Shown here piece by piece: positions 52,294 through 60,506 of a stretch of DNA of 64,000 nt (positions are counted from its first letter, which is position 1; every line of letters begins with the position of its first letter). Under the pieces are notes generated by a model. That model was given only the letters and a program-made list of their open reading frames with translations. It did no database searches and had not been told where the DNA came from. The stretch lies in the NCBI GenBank assembly GCA_963709655.1, contig CAVPXF010000026.1:1-64000 (forward strand), written 5' to 3'. The position numbers and the translations under genes are program-made. Source of the stretch: Roseiarcus sp963709655 (GTDB lineage Bacteria; Pseudomonadota; Alphaproteobacteria; Rhizobiales; Beijerinckiaceae).

Positions 52294-52937
52294 GCGACGC
52301 CGCGGCGCTGATGGACAGGATGTACCGCAACCAGCGGCACATTTACGATCTCAGCCGCAAATATTACCTCATCGGCCGCGACGAGGCGATCGCCCGCCTC
52401 GCTCCGCGGTCCGGCGATAGCGTGCTCGAGATCGGCTGCGGCACCGGGCGCAACCTGATCAGGGCGGCAGGCGCCTATCCGGACGCGCGCTTTTTCGGGC
52501 TCGACGTCTCGCGCGAGATGCTCGACACGGCCGAAGCGGCGATCCGTCGCGCCGGGCTCGCCGATCGCATCGGCGTCGCCCAGGGCGACGCGACCGCCTT
52601 CGACGCGGCCGCTCTCTTCGGCCGCGCCGCCTTCGAGCGGGTGATGATCTCCTACGCGCTCTCGATGATCCCGCCCTGGCGCGAGGCGCTCGCCCATGCG
52701 CTCGACGTCGTCGCGCCTGGCGGATCCCTGCACATCGTCGACTTCGGCGACTGCGCCGGGCTGCCGGGCCCGTTCAAGGCGGGCTTACGCCGCTGGCTCG
52801 CCGCTTTCGACGTGACCCCGCGCGACGATCTCGGCACAACGCTGGCCGCCCTCGCCGCCGCGCGCGGCCTCGCTTCGTCCGCGCAAGGCTGGCGCCGCGG
52901 CTATGCGACGCTGGCCGTGGCGCGCCGCGCCGCGTGA
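52290..52937 (+). CDS. btaB: Diacylglycerylhomoserine N-methyltransferase
   Basis: 215 residues. A class I SAM methyltransferase: VLEIGCGTGRNLI (motif I), FFGLDVSREML and PGGSLHIVDFGD. The N-terminal RHIYDLSRKYYLIGRD is typical of BtaB. It methylates the homoserine amine three times to finish DGTS. The ATGA overlap with btaA indicates coupled translation. Confidence 0.9.
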   Translation: MSDAAALMDRMYRNQRHIYDLSRKYYLIGRDEAIARLAPRSGDSVLEIGCGTGRNLIRAAGAYPDARFFGLDVSREMLDTAEAAIRRAGLADRIGVAQGDATAFDAAALFGRAAFERVMISYALSMIPPWREALAHALDVVAPGGSLHIVDFGDCAGLPGPFKAGLRRWLAAFDVTPRDDLGTTLAALAAARGLASSAQGWRRGYATLAVARRAA

Positions 52938-52954
52938 CGGGTCTAGCCAGGCGG

Positions 52955-53110
52955 CCCCCGAGCGCTTACATTGGGCTCTCGCGGAGCTGGGTGGTCCGTC
53001 AGGACAACATTCCTCGGGGCCGTACGATCCCTATGGGAGCTGTTCCTGCCCTCGCCCGTGGGCTTTGGCACACGGCGCCCACCTACTTACGTAGGCGCCC
53101 GGGATCAACC
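52955..53110 (+). ncRNA. ssrS: 6S RNA
   Basis: The closing stem CCCGAGCGC (52957-52965) pairs with GCGCCCGGG (53095-53103). Inside lie GGAGCTGGGTGGTCCGTCAG, a large open bubble and CCCTATGGGAGCTGTTCC, in the long-hairpin-with-central-bubble form by which 6S RNA mimics an open promoter and holds RNA polymerase in stationary phase. It lies directly before the 5-formyl-THF cyclo-ligase gene, the classic neighbour. The ends are approximate. Confidence 0.78.
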
Positions 53111-53164
53111 GTCCAACGACCGTCTCGGCTCCGCGAACTCCTGCTGAGATTGGCGCGCCGCCCC

Positions 53165-53752
53165 TTGACCTCGACCGTCCCCGATCTGAAGGCCGAGCTC
53201 CGCCGGAGCGCGCTCGCGCGCCGCAAGGCGCTTTCCCCCGAAGTCCGGGCGCAACTGACCGCGCGGCTTGTCTGCGAAGGCCTGCGGCTCGCAGACCTGT
53301 GGAAGCCGGCCGTGGTCTCCGCCTTTCATCCGATCCGGGAGGAGCCGGACGCCCTCGCCCTCCTCGGCGCGCTGGCCGGCGAGGGATTCGACATCGCCCT
53401 GCCGGTGGTCAGGGGGCGCGAAACCCACCTCGAGTTCCGCCTGTGGCGACCGGGCGAGCCGACCGCGCTCGGCCCGATGGGAATCCCGGAGCCGCTGGAC
53501 GGGGCCCCCCTCGTCGATCCGGATCTCCTGTTCACGCCGCTCGCCTGCTACGACCGCCGCGGCCGGCGCATCGGCTACGGCGCCGGGTTCTACGACCGGA
53601 CGCTTCTGCGGCTGAGGGCGATGAAGACAATCCGGGCGGTCGGCGTCGCTTATGGGGTTTGCGAAGTCGCCGCCGTGCCTTATGAGGCGCATGATCAAAC
53701 CCTGGACGCGATTGTGACGGAACGGGAAACCATCTTCGTAAGCGAGCGCTGA
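53165..53752 (+). CDS. 5-formyltetrahydrofolate cyclo-ligase
   Basis: 195 residues from TTG 53165. DLKAELRRSALARRKAL is the usual N-terminus. FHPIREEPD, TPLACYDRRGRRIGYGAGFYD and the Mg-ATP-binding glycine loop within it are the family core. It converts 5-formyl-THF to methenyl-THF with ATP. The frame stays open back through the 6S RNA, so the start was placed where the fold begins. The ribosome site is weak. Confidence 0.9.
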   Translation: MTSTVPDLKAELRRSALARRKALSPEVRAQLTARLVCEGLRLADLWKPAVVSAFHPIREEPDALALLGALAGEGFDIALPVVRGRETHLEFRLWRPGEPTALGPMGIPEPLDGAPLVDPDLLFTPLACYDRRGRRIGYGAGFYDRTLLRLRAMKTIRAVGVAYGVCEVAAVPYEAHDQTLDAIVTERETIFVSER

Positions 53753-54571
53753 ATGCGGCTCCTGTTCGTTGGCGACGTCGTCGGACGGTCGGGTCGCGCG
53801 GCGGTCATTCAGCAGGCGCCGCTGTTGCGGGCGCGCTGGAAGCTCGATTTCCTCATCATCAACGGCGAGAACGCCGCCGGCGGTTTCGGCCTCACCGAGG
53901 CGATCCTCGAAGAGTTCCTCGCCGTGGGCGTCGACGCCGTGACGCTCGGCAACCACGCCTTCGACCAGCGCGAGGCCCTGGTGTTCATCGAGCGCCAGCC
54001 CCGCCTCGTGCGCCCCGCCAACTATCCCCCCGGCACGCCCGGAAGAGGCGCGACGATCGTCGAGAACGCCAGCGGCGCGCGCCTGCTCGTCGTCAACATG
54101 CTCGGGCGGATCTTCATGGAGGCGCTCGACGATCCGTTCGCCGGGCTCGACCGCGAGCTTGCGGCCCATCCGCTCGGCGAGGCCTGCCACGCGGCCGTGG
54201 TGGACGTGCACGCCGAGGCGACCAGCGAGAAGTGGGCGCTGGGCCTCTACGCCGACGGACGCGTGAGCCTCGTCGCCGGCACCCACACCCATGTGCCGAG
54301 CGCCGACCATCGCATCCTCGGGCGCGGCACGGGCTTCGTCACCGACGTCGGCATGACCGGCGACTACGATTCGGTGATCGGCATGGAGAAGGACGAGCCG
54401 CTGCGGCGCTTCACCCGCCGCATTCCCTCGGGCCGGTTCGAGCCCGCGTCCGGGCCGGCGACGCTGTGCGCGGTCGCCGTCGAACTGACCCCCAAGGGGC
54501 TGACCAAGGCGATCGCGCCCGTGCGGATCGGCGGCCTTTTGACCCCGGCCGCGCCGGACTTCTGGGCCTGA
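53753..54571 (+). CDS. YmdB-family metallophosphoesterase
   Basis: 272 residues of the TIGR00282 type. Metal-ligand segments are LLFVGDVVGRSG, INGENAAGG, TLGNHAFDQ, VVDVHAEATSEKWAL and AGTHTHVPSADH. In other bacteria the family hydrolyses 2',3'-cyclic nucleotides and affects RNA decay. It starts one base after the cyclo-ligase stop, and the two genes are often adjacent in alphaproteobacteria. Confidence 0.92.
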   Translation: MRLLFVGDVVGRSGRAAVIQQAPLLRARWKLDFLIINGENAAGGFGLTEAILEEFLAVGVDAVTLGNHAFDQREALVFIERQPRLVRPANYPPGTPGRGATIVENASGARLLVVNMLGRIFMEALDDPFAGLDRELAAHPLGEACHAAVVDVHAEATSEKWALGLYADGRVSLVAGTHTHVPSADHRILGRGTGFVTDVGMTGDYDSVIGMEKDEPLRRFTRRIPSGRFEPASGPATLCAVAVELTPKGLTKAIAPVRIGGLLTPAAPDFWA

Positions 54572-54578
54572 GGGCGGG

Positions 54579-55259
54579 ATGGCCGGACGGACGATCGTCT
54601 ACGACCTCGACGGCACCCTCGCCGACACGGCGGGCGATCTCATGGGCGCGCTCAATTTCGTGCTCGAGCGCGACGGGCTCGAGCCGCTGCCGGTCGAGAA
54701 CGCCCGCTCGATGCTCGGCGCCGGCGGCCGGGCGCTGATCGAGCGCGGCTTCGCCGCCTCGAAGCGCGAGCTGTCGCCCGAGCGGCTCGAGACGCTGTTC
54801 GGCGATTTCCTCGCCCACTACAACGCCCATATCGCGGTCCTGACCCGCCTCTACCCGGGCGTGGCCGAGGCGCTCGACGCCTTCGCCGCGGCCGGCTGGC
54901 GGCAGGCGATCTGCACCAACAAGATGGAGGCCTCGGCCAGGATGCTGATGGGGCGGCTCGGCGTCTCGGACCGCTTCGCCTTCATCTGCGGCCAGGACAC
55001 GTTTGGGGTCGGCAAGCCCGACCCGAAGCCGCTGATCGGCACGGTCGCGGCCGCCGGCGGGCGGCTCGAGCGGGCGCTCGTCGTCGGCGATTCGGCGACC
55101 GACATCAAGACCGCGCGCGCCGCCGGCCTGCCGGTGATCGCGGTCGATTTCGGCTACACCGATATCCCGGTGACCGAGCTCGGCCCCGACCGGGTGATCT
55201 CGCATTTCGACGAGCTGGCGGCGGCCTGCGCCGAGGTCGCGCGAGGCTGGCGGGTCTAG
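54579..55259 (+). CDS. gph: Phosphoglycolate phosphatase
   Basis: 226 residues of the HAD superfamily with a cap of helices. VYDLDGTLADTAGDL is motif I (nucleophile Asp), ICTNKMEASARML is motif II, and GVGKPDPKPL with VVGDSATDIKTARAAG are motifs III and IV. It removes phosphate from 2-phosphoglycolate produced by photorespiration or DNA repair; HAD specificity is inferred from close likeness. It lies seven bases after the YmdB-like gene. Confidence 0.88.
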   Translation: MAGRTIVYDLDGTLADTAGDLMGALNFVLERDGLEPLPVENARSMLGAGGRALIERGFAASKRELSPERLETLFGDFLAHYNAHIAVLTRLYPGVAEALDAFAAAGWRQAICTNKMEASARMLMGRLGVSDRFAFICGQDTFGVGKPDPKPLIGTVAAAGGRLERALVVGDSATDIKTARAAGLPVIAVDFGYTDIPVTELGPDRVISHFDELAAACAEVARGWRV

Positions 55260-55302
55260 CGCGTCTCCCCGCGCCTTCGCCGTCGGGGCGGCGGGGATCG
55301 GA

Positions 55303-55810
55303 TTTCCGGGCCGGTTTTGAGCCTTTTCAAGCCACTTGCAGCGAGTTTTCCCGGGCGACCGGGCCGCGCCGCCGCGCGGGCGCCTTGGGCGCTCCCGGGC
55401 GGCGGTTGCCGTTTCCGGGCCGGTTTTGAGCGATTTCAAAGGCTTGCGGCGAGTTTTCCGGGCGGCGCAAGCTCCCGGGGCGGGCGCCTGGCGCTGCGAC
55501 CGGTCGGCGCCCACGCCGTCCTCGCGAGAGCCCGAACGGGGCGTGGCGATCCAGGGGAACGCCGGGCGATCCTGGCCCTCCGGATCGCCGGGTCGTCGGG
55601 CGCCTAGCGACGACAGACCGGGAGGCGCGCGGCCCGAAGCCGAGCCGGTTTTGAGCGATTTCAAGGGCTTGCGGCGGATTTTCCGGGCCGCGGCGCCTTC
55701 CCGGGGCGAGGCCGGGCCCGCCACGTGGGCTCGCCGCGCTCAACGGCGGCGATCGCGTTTCCGAGCCGGTTTTGAGCCTTTTCAAGGGGTTACGGCGACT
55801 TTTCCGGGCG
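55303..55810. repeat. Dispersed repeat subfamily B (four copies) in an intergenic region
   Basis: Copies lie at 55303-55357, 55412-55464, about 55638-55690 and 55758-55810. Each has the form TTTCCGGGCCGGTTTTGAGC, then a TTTCAA block, then GGCTTGCGGCG and TTTTCCGGGCG. They share the CGCAAGCC/TGAAA half with subfamily A at 28221-29028. The region from 55260 to 56099 has no supported gene; open frames there are made of repeat units. Confidence 0.85.
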
Positions 55811-56099
55811 GCTGATCCGGCTGCGGGGCGCCGGCCGCCGCGCCGCCCGGAGATAACCGTCTGCAGGACGGAAGAAGATTTTATGCACGTATTAAACATG
55901 TCAAAGTAGCTTCGCGGTCGCCAGACCGGCCGCCGGCCTGCGAGAAGCTTCGCCCCCGCCAGGCTCGCCGTCCAGCGACTCGACCGGAGCCGACGTGGCG
56001 TCCAGGACGTGGCGGGCTGATCGAGGGGCATTCCGATAGACTATGACAGAATTCTGTTTTTTGCAATCATTTGCGCATAACGACCAAGAAAACCAAGGG

Positions 56100-57254
56100 C
56101 TATCCGGGCGCCCTTTTGACCGCGTAGAAGAACCCGTTGCCGGTTTGGCCGGACAGGTCAAAAACTGTAAAGCCATGCGCCAGCAGAGGCGCGATGAGAT
56201 CGCGTTGGGTCTTGCCTAACATCCCGCGATGCCATTCCACCATGAACGCGGAGATTTTGGCGATCAGCCCGTGCTGCTCGAGAGTTTCAAAGATTGGGAA
56301 TTCCGATCCCTCGCAATCGACCTTGGCGACGATGCTCAGGCCGTCCGCTTTCGCCCTCTCAATGATGGGTTTCAGAACCGTCGTCGCATTACGAACGGAA
56401 ATGGTCATCGGCGTGCCTTTTTCGGATCCGCGGATTGAAAAGGCGCCGGAATCGCTCTCGTCATGGATCAAGACGGTCTTTTCCTCGTCTGCGCCCGCCA
56501 AGCCGAAATTGTGCGCGGAAATCTTGGCCGCTAGGTGCGGGTTTAAGCTCAAGTTCGCTCGGGCGCGGCCGTAGGTGCCTTTGAACGGTTCGAACGAATG
56601 GACCTGCCTGACGAAACTCTTGCGCGCGAACGTCATCGCCACCAGACCGATGTTCATGCCGATGTCGATCACGCAGCAGTCTCTTTCAATGAGGAAATTG
56701 TACGTGCTGCGGAAGAAGATCTCATCCACGAAACGCAGGTCATCCGGAATGCGGGCGTAGAACGAGATTCCTTCGATCGTGACGACGACGTCGCCCTCCA
56801 CGACTTTCACGCCAGCGCCTCTTTCATAGAGACGCCGGAGGATCGGAAGATGATCGCGAAGGAACGCAGGTTTCTGAGATCCCCTGGAATCCGGGAACCC
56901 GCTCGCGTCGAACAAGGTGTCGCAATCAACTTCCGCGCTTTCGAGCGGCAGAACGCGGCAGTAATCATCGATCAGAAGCGGCGCAGCCCCAGACGTGCCC
57001 ACCCTGAACTCGAAGACGCTTGGAGCGTCGACCTCGAAGGTAAGGCGGATGCACACCGGCCCGTCGCGCAGCCGCGACAGGGACACCTCCTGCCGTGCGT
57101 GGATCGTTCGTCCGAAAGCTGACGCAACATCAACCACAGCGCAGATATCGTCGCGACCCGATGGCACATCGCCCGCCACTTCGATGTTGAACTCGACGCC
57201 GTAACGCCCGGGTTCAGAGACTCCTGTAGGGGCCGTACACCGCATGGCCGCCAA
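56100..57254 (-). CDS. FkbM-family methyltransferase with N-terminal beta-sandwich domain (5' end frameshifted)
   Basis: 384 residues in the open frame. Residues about 10-110 are a beta-rich domain (RYGVEFNIEVAG, DDICAVVDVASAFG) also found in the next gene upstream. Residues about 170-380 are an FkbM methyltransferase (CVIDIGMNIGLVAMTFARK, SFEPFKGTY, VKVDCEGSEFPIFE-type core). Upstream, in another frame, VLNLQIGS then DGRTCILT and GGHAVYGPY match the other protein's N-terminus. One extra T near 57228 splits the two. The protein as annotated lacks about 40 N-terminal residues. It probably O-methylates a sugar of a surface glycan. Confidence 0.7.
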   Translation of the reverse strand: MAAMRCTAPTGVSEPGRYGVEFNIEVAGDVPSGRDDICAVVDVASAFGRTIHARQEVSLSRLRDGPVCIRLTFEVDAPSVFEFRVGTSGAAPLLIDDYCRVLPLESAEVDCDTLFDASGFPDSRGSQKPAFLRDHLPILRRLYERGAGVKVVEGDVVVTIEGISFYARIPDDLRFVDEIFFRSTYNFLIERDCCVIDIGMNIGLVAMTFARKSFVRQVHSFEPFKGTYGRARANLSLNPHLAAKISAHNFGLAGADEEKTVLIHDESDSGAFSIRGSEKGTPMTISVRNATTVLKPIIERAKADGLSIVAKVDCEGSEFPIFETLEQHGLIAKISAFMVEWHRGMLGKTQRDLIAPLLAHGFTVFDLSGQTGNGFFYAVKRAPG

Positions 57255-57390
57255 CTCCTGATCTCGTCAGGATGCATGTTCTGCCATCGACGTCTTTGCG
57301 CGACCCGATTTGAAGATTGAGCACGGTGTCCTCCAGCCGGAAGTACGTTCGCCCAGTCGCAGATGGCGAGCAGGGATGCCTTCGAATGTG

Positions 57391-58794
57391 TCAAGATCTT
57401 GGATCGAATTGCGAGTCCTGAGGGACGAAGGCAAGATCTTCTATTCGGGATCTGCTCCCCCAATTTGCGAGGAACTTACCAGCATCGCCGATGTCCTCGG
57501 TTGGCGCGCCATGCCGGTCTATGAGGTAAGCGCGATAGCCGTAATTTCCCATCCATTGCAGGAAATCAGATCCAGAGATACCCGATACCGGCTCCAGCAT
57601 CCCGAGGCAAAATTCGGTGATTATAATGGGACGGAACCTCGCAATGAGTTGTTGGCCACCGACGAGAGCCAAATATTCCGCACCCTCAACATCTATTTTT
57701 ATAATATCAATTCGCTCGTCGCAAATAGCATCTAAACGAATTGTTGGCACAACGAAAGAATTTGGCTGTTTTAGCACGTTGCCATACGCCTTCGACCAAA
57801 ATCCGCCATTACTGCCACGCGCGTGGTAGAAGGAAGCGGCGCCGACCGTGTCAGACAGGGCGAAAGGGAAGAGTTTCACATGCTCAAACCCGTTCTCCTC
57901 AATGCTCAGTAGTAGAAGCCGGCAGTTCTCCGGGTTGGGCTCAAAAGCAAGCACGCGACCGGATCTTCCGACAAGACCTGCCAATTGCATCGTAACAAAT
58001 CCAATATTCGCTCCTATATCGGCCGTCGTCATGCCAGGCTTGACCGTACGCTTCAAAAAATCTGACAAGTGTTGGTCATACCCTTGACCGAAGATAAGGT
58101 TTCGACCCAAGGCCACGTCCCATCGATCGACCACGAGTCTGAAAGTATCGCACTCAACGCACTGAAGATCGCTCTCGCTCAACCTTATCGAAACTGCCGT
58201 TGGAAGATTATAACCCTCGAAGCAGGCGATGACCGAGCGAATCTGAGCGGGATCGTTATCGGCATCCTCGATGCCGTAGAACAGCAGCCGTTCCATTTCG
58301 GCAGCTGAGGGTAGGCGGCCATAGGCCACCTTGAACGCTTGCTGTTTCGACAGAACCTCCGAGTGCTGGCGCCCGGAAGGTTCATCAGCCGTTAGGTACG
58401 TTGCGATTAGATGCGTGTCCTCAATAAGAAGCGAGGCGCTCCCTGGGACGGCGACACGGTACTCGAACGCTCCGGGTCTTGTGACAACAAAATCCAGGTG
58501 AATAGATAGTGGTCCATCACGGAGCTGAAATAGTCGTACTTCCCGCGAAGCTGCAAACGATCGACCGAAGTCCGATGCGACGTCAACAACGGCGCAAGTT
58601 CCGTCCCTATCGAACGGTTGCTCGTCCGCTGCGGCGATAGTGAATTCGGCCGTGTAGCGCCCGGCAGGGAGGCGCTGATAGGGGCCGTAAACGGCGTGGC
58701 CTATCAATCCTGGTTTTGTCAGGATGCACGTCCGACCGTCGACTTCTATTTGTGACCCGATTTTGAGATTAAGCACAGGTTTCTCCAGATACAA
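57391..58794 (-). CDS. FkbM-family methyltransferase with N-terminal beta-sandwich domain
   Basis: 467 residues. Residues about 8-130 are a beta-sandwich module (GHAVYGPYQRLPAGRYTAEF, GTCAVVDVASDFG) that resembles carbohydrate-binding tails. The FkbM methyltransferase domain is about 225-440 (TTADIGANIGFVTMQLAGL, AFEPNPENCRLL, IIKIDVEGAEYLALVGGQQ). Translation seems to start at TTG 58794; the frame is open further up but has no better start. It is the upstream tandem paralogue of the gene at 56100. Likely a glycan O-methyltransferase; the substrate is unknown. Confidence 0.8.
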   Translation of the reverse strand: MYLEKPVLNLKIGSQIEVDGRTCILTKPGLIGHAVYGPYQRLPAGRYTAEFTIAAADEQPFDRDGTCAVVDVASDFGRSFAASREVRLFQLRDGPLSIHLDFVVTRPGAFEYRVAVPGSASLLIEDTHLIATYLTADEPSGRQHSEVLSKQQAFKVAYGRLPSAAEMERLLFYGIEDADNDPAQIRSVIACFEGYNLPTAVSIRLSESDLQCVECDTFRLVVDRWDVALGRNLIFGQGYDQHLSDFLKRTVKPGMTTADIGANIGFVTMQLAGLVGRSGRVLAFEPNPENCRLLLLSIEENGFEHVKLFPFALSDTVGAASFYHARGSNGGFWSKAYGNVLKQPNSFVVPTIRLDAICDERIDIIKIDVEGAEYLALVGGQQLIARFRPIIITEFCLGMLEPVSGISGSDFLQWMGNYGYRAYLIDRHGAPTEDIGDAGKFLANWGSRSRIEDLAFVPQDSQFDPRS

Positions 58795-59631
58795 AACGGT
58801 CGCCTGGTCGCCATAGGCATTGGCGACGCGGCTCAGCGGCCGGACATCAAATTTGTCTGGGGCGCCATAAGACTTTCACCTCATTTTTGGCCTGATTTGC
58901 TTGGAAAGTAGCCCGTTCGAAGCAGCAGCGCTGCTCCGGGCGGATGCCCGATAGCCTTAATGTCCGCCGGCGTCACGCGCAATCAAGACCCGTCCGCGTT
59001 TCAAGGGCCGCATGCTCGGCCGTCGCCAAAGTGTTGACAAAACGCAGCTCCGGCGCGAGCCCAACCGTCGGGCGCGAACGCTCAGATCAGGCTTGACCCG
59101 TGAGGCGTGTCCATCGCGTATCCGTTGTCGAAATCTAGTCGTGCGGGTTGTGGTAGGATAACAGTCGCTTGACGTTTGAAGCATCCGTTCGTGAAACCGT
59201 TTCGACCACGGCAGCCTGCTTTGCATCGACGCCATTCCCGGCTACAACTGGTTTAAGCATAGCCTTCGGCATCAGCCTAGTGACCACAGGATCGGCCAGC
59301 ATGTCACTGGCACGGTTCATACGAATAGGATCGACGGTTTTTGGTCGCTTATCAAGCGGGGCACTATGATCAGCTTCCACAAGTTCAACCGAAAATTCCT
59401 GCAATTGTATGCGCGAAATTCGAATCCCGATACAATGACCGTCTCAACGAGGAAATCTTCGAGGCAGCTATCGAAGGGGCTAGAGGGCTTATCTGACCTC
59501 AAATTGTTGGCATATTCTCAGCTAAGTACCTCAAAACCCTAGGAGCAATCATCAGCAGCCAGAGCTTTCGTGGACGATTTTCCAGCCTCAATGGACTGCA
59601 AAAACCACAAATAGAATGGAAATGCAAATAA
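58795..59631. other. Intergenic region, locally AT-richer, without a supported gene
   Basis: About 840 bases. An 89-codon minus-strand frame at 59135-59404 (QEFSVELVEADHSAPLDKRP..., TTG start, no ribosome site) is the only protein-like candidate and is not recognised. Base composition falls here towards the gene at 59632, which suggests a junction with acquired DNA. Confidence 0.4.
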
Positions 59632-60279
59632 ATGCAAATGTCAGCCATTGTCAATTGGCTAAAGCGCTTCGTCGAGCCTATTACTGTTGTCACAATTCTT
59701 TTATTTGTTGCGACGTGGGCGCTTTACGGTGCAACAAGAAATTTAGTAGACGATGCCAGAGTAGACTCCCAAATAAAATTGCGCGCATACGTTGGAATGA
59801 CAGAACTTATCCTACCACAATGGTTTGATCCTCCAGGAGATACAGGTAATTACTTAATTTATACCAGGATACGGAACTCTGGCCAGACAAATACTTTAAA
59901 AATGAGCGTACAAACCAATTGCGCGCCGGATCGTCTGTTTGTCTTCAAAGACAGCCCGCACTATACTCTCCAACCTCGGAAAGTATATATTTCGCTAAGT
60001 GCTGGCTCAGATGTCAAGCTGCCGATTTGTAACAGTCCATCTAAAAATCTAAAGACCGTTCAGACTCTCGATGTATGGGGGCGGATCGTATATACGGACG
60101 TATTCTCCCATCAGCACTTGAGTGAATTTGCCTGGCGAATAAGTCAATTTAGCGGCTCACCGTCCGACCGAAACTTTGGCGCAAGCGACGTAGCCCCTTC
60201 CGGAGTAGAGAATAATTGCTCTGATGATGAGTGTCCGAGTTGGAGAGATAAAGAAACGTTCAATACTGGGCCCGAGTAG
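59632..60279 (+). CDS. Membrane-anchored hypothetical protein, AT-rich
   Basis: 215 residues. A single N-terminal membrane helix (about 17-33, PITVVTILLFVATWALYG) is followed by a short helical linker and a beta-rich periplasmic domain (LRAYVGMTEL, SGQTNTLKMSV). Three Cys are spread through the domain and two sit near the C-terminus. The codons are far richer in A and T than in the neighbours, which indicates transfer. The ribosome site is weak. The family is not recognised. Confidence 0.65.
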   Translation: MQMSAIVNWLKRFVEPITVVTILLFVATWALYGATRNLVDDARVDSQIKLRAYVGMTELILPQWFDPPGDTGNYLIYTRIRNSGQTNTLKMSVQTNCAPDRLFVFKDSPHYTLQPRKVYISLSAGSDVKLPICNSPSKNLKTVQTLDVWGRIVYTDVFSHQHLSEFAWRISQFSGSPSDRNFGASDVAPSGVENNCSDDECPSWRDKETFNTGPE

Positions 60280-60506
60280 CGCGCCGAGCGCCGACCTCAT
60301 CGGCTTTCTCCCGTGCTAGCACGCAAGCCACGCGCGGGTTCTGCCTCAAAGGTCAAGCATGGATAAATTGCCCTGCCAAGGCGAGTTCGTATTCCTACGT
60401 GATCAGTGGGGCGGTCGCTGCCGAAGGCTAACACGACGTTTCGCTTTCCCAACGCGACGCGCAGGGATGGTCCGTGTGGGAGACCGCTTCACCGCCGAGG
60501 TCCTCC

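Noticed and set aside
59135..59404. An 89-codon minus-strand frame in the AT-richer gap
   Set aside because: It has a TTG start with no ribosome site and no recognisable motif. It cannot be supported.
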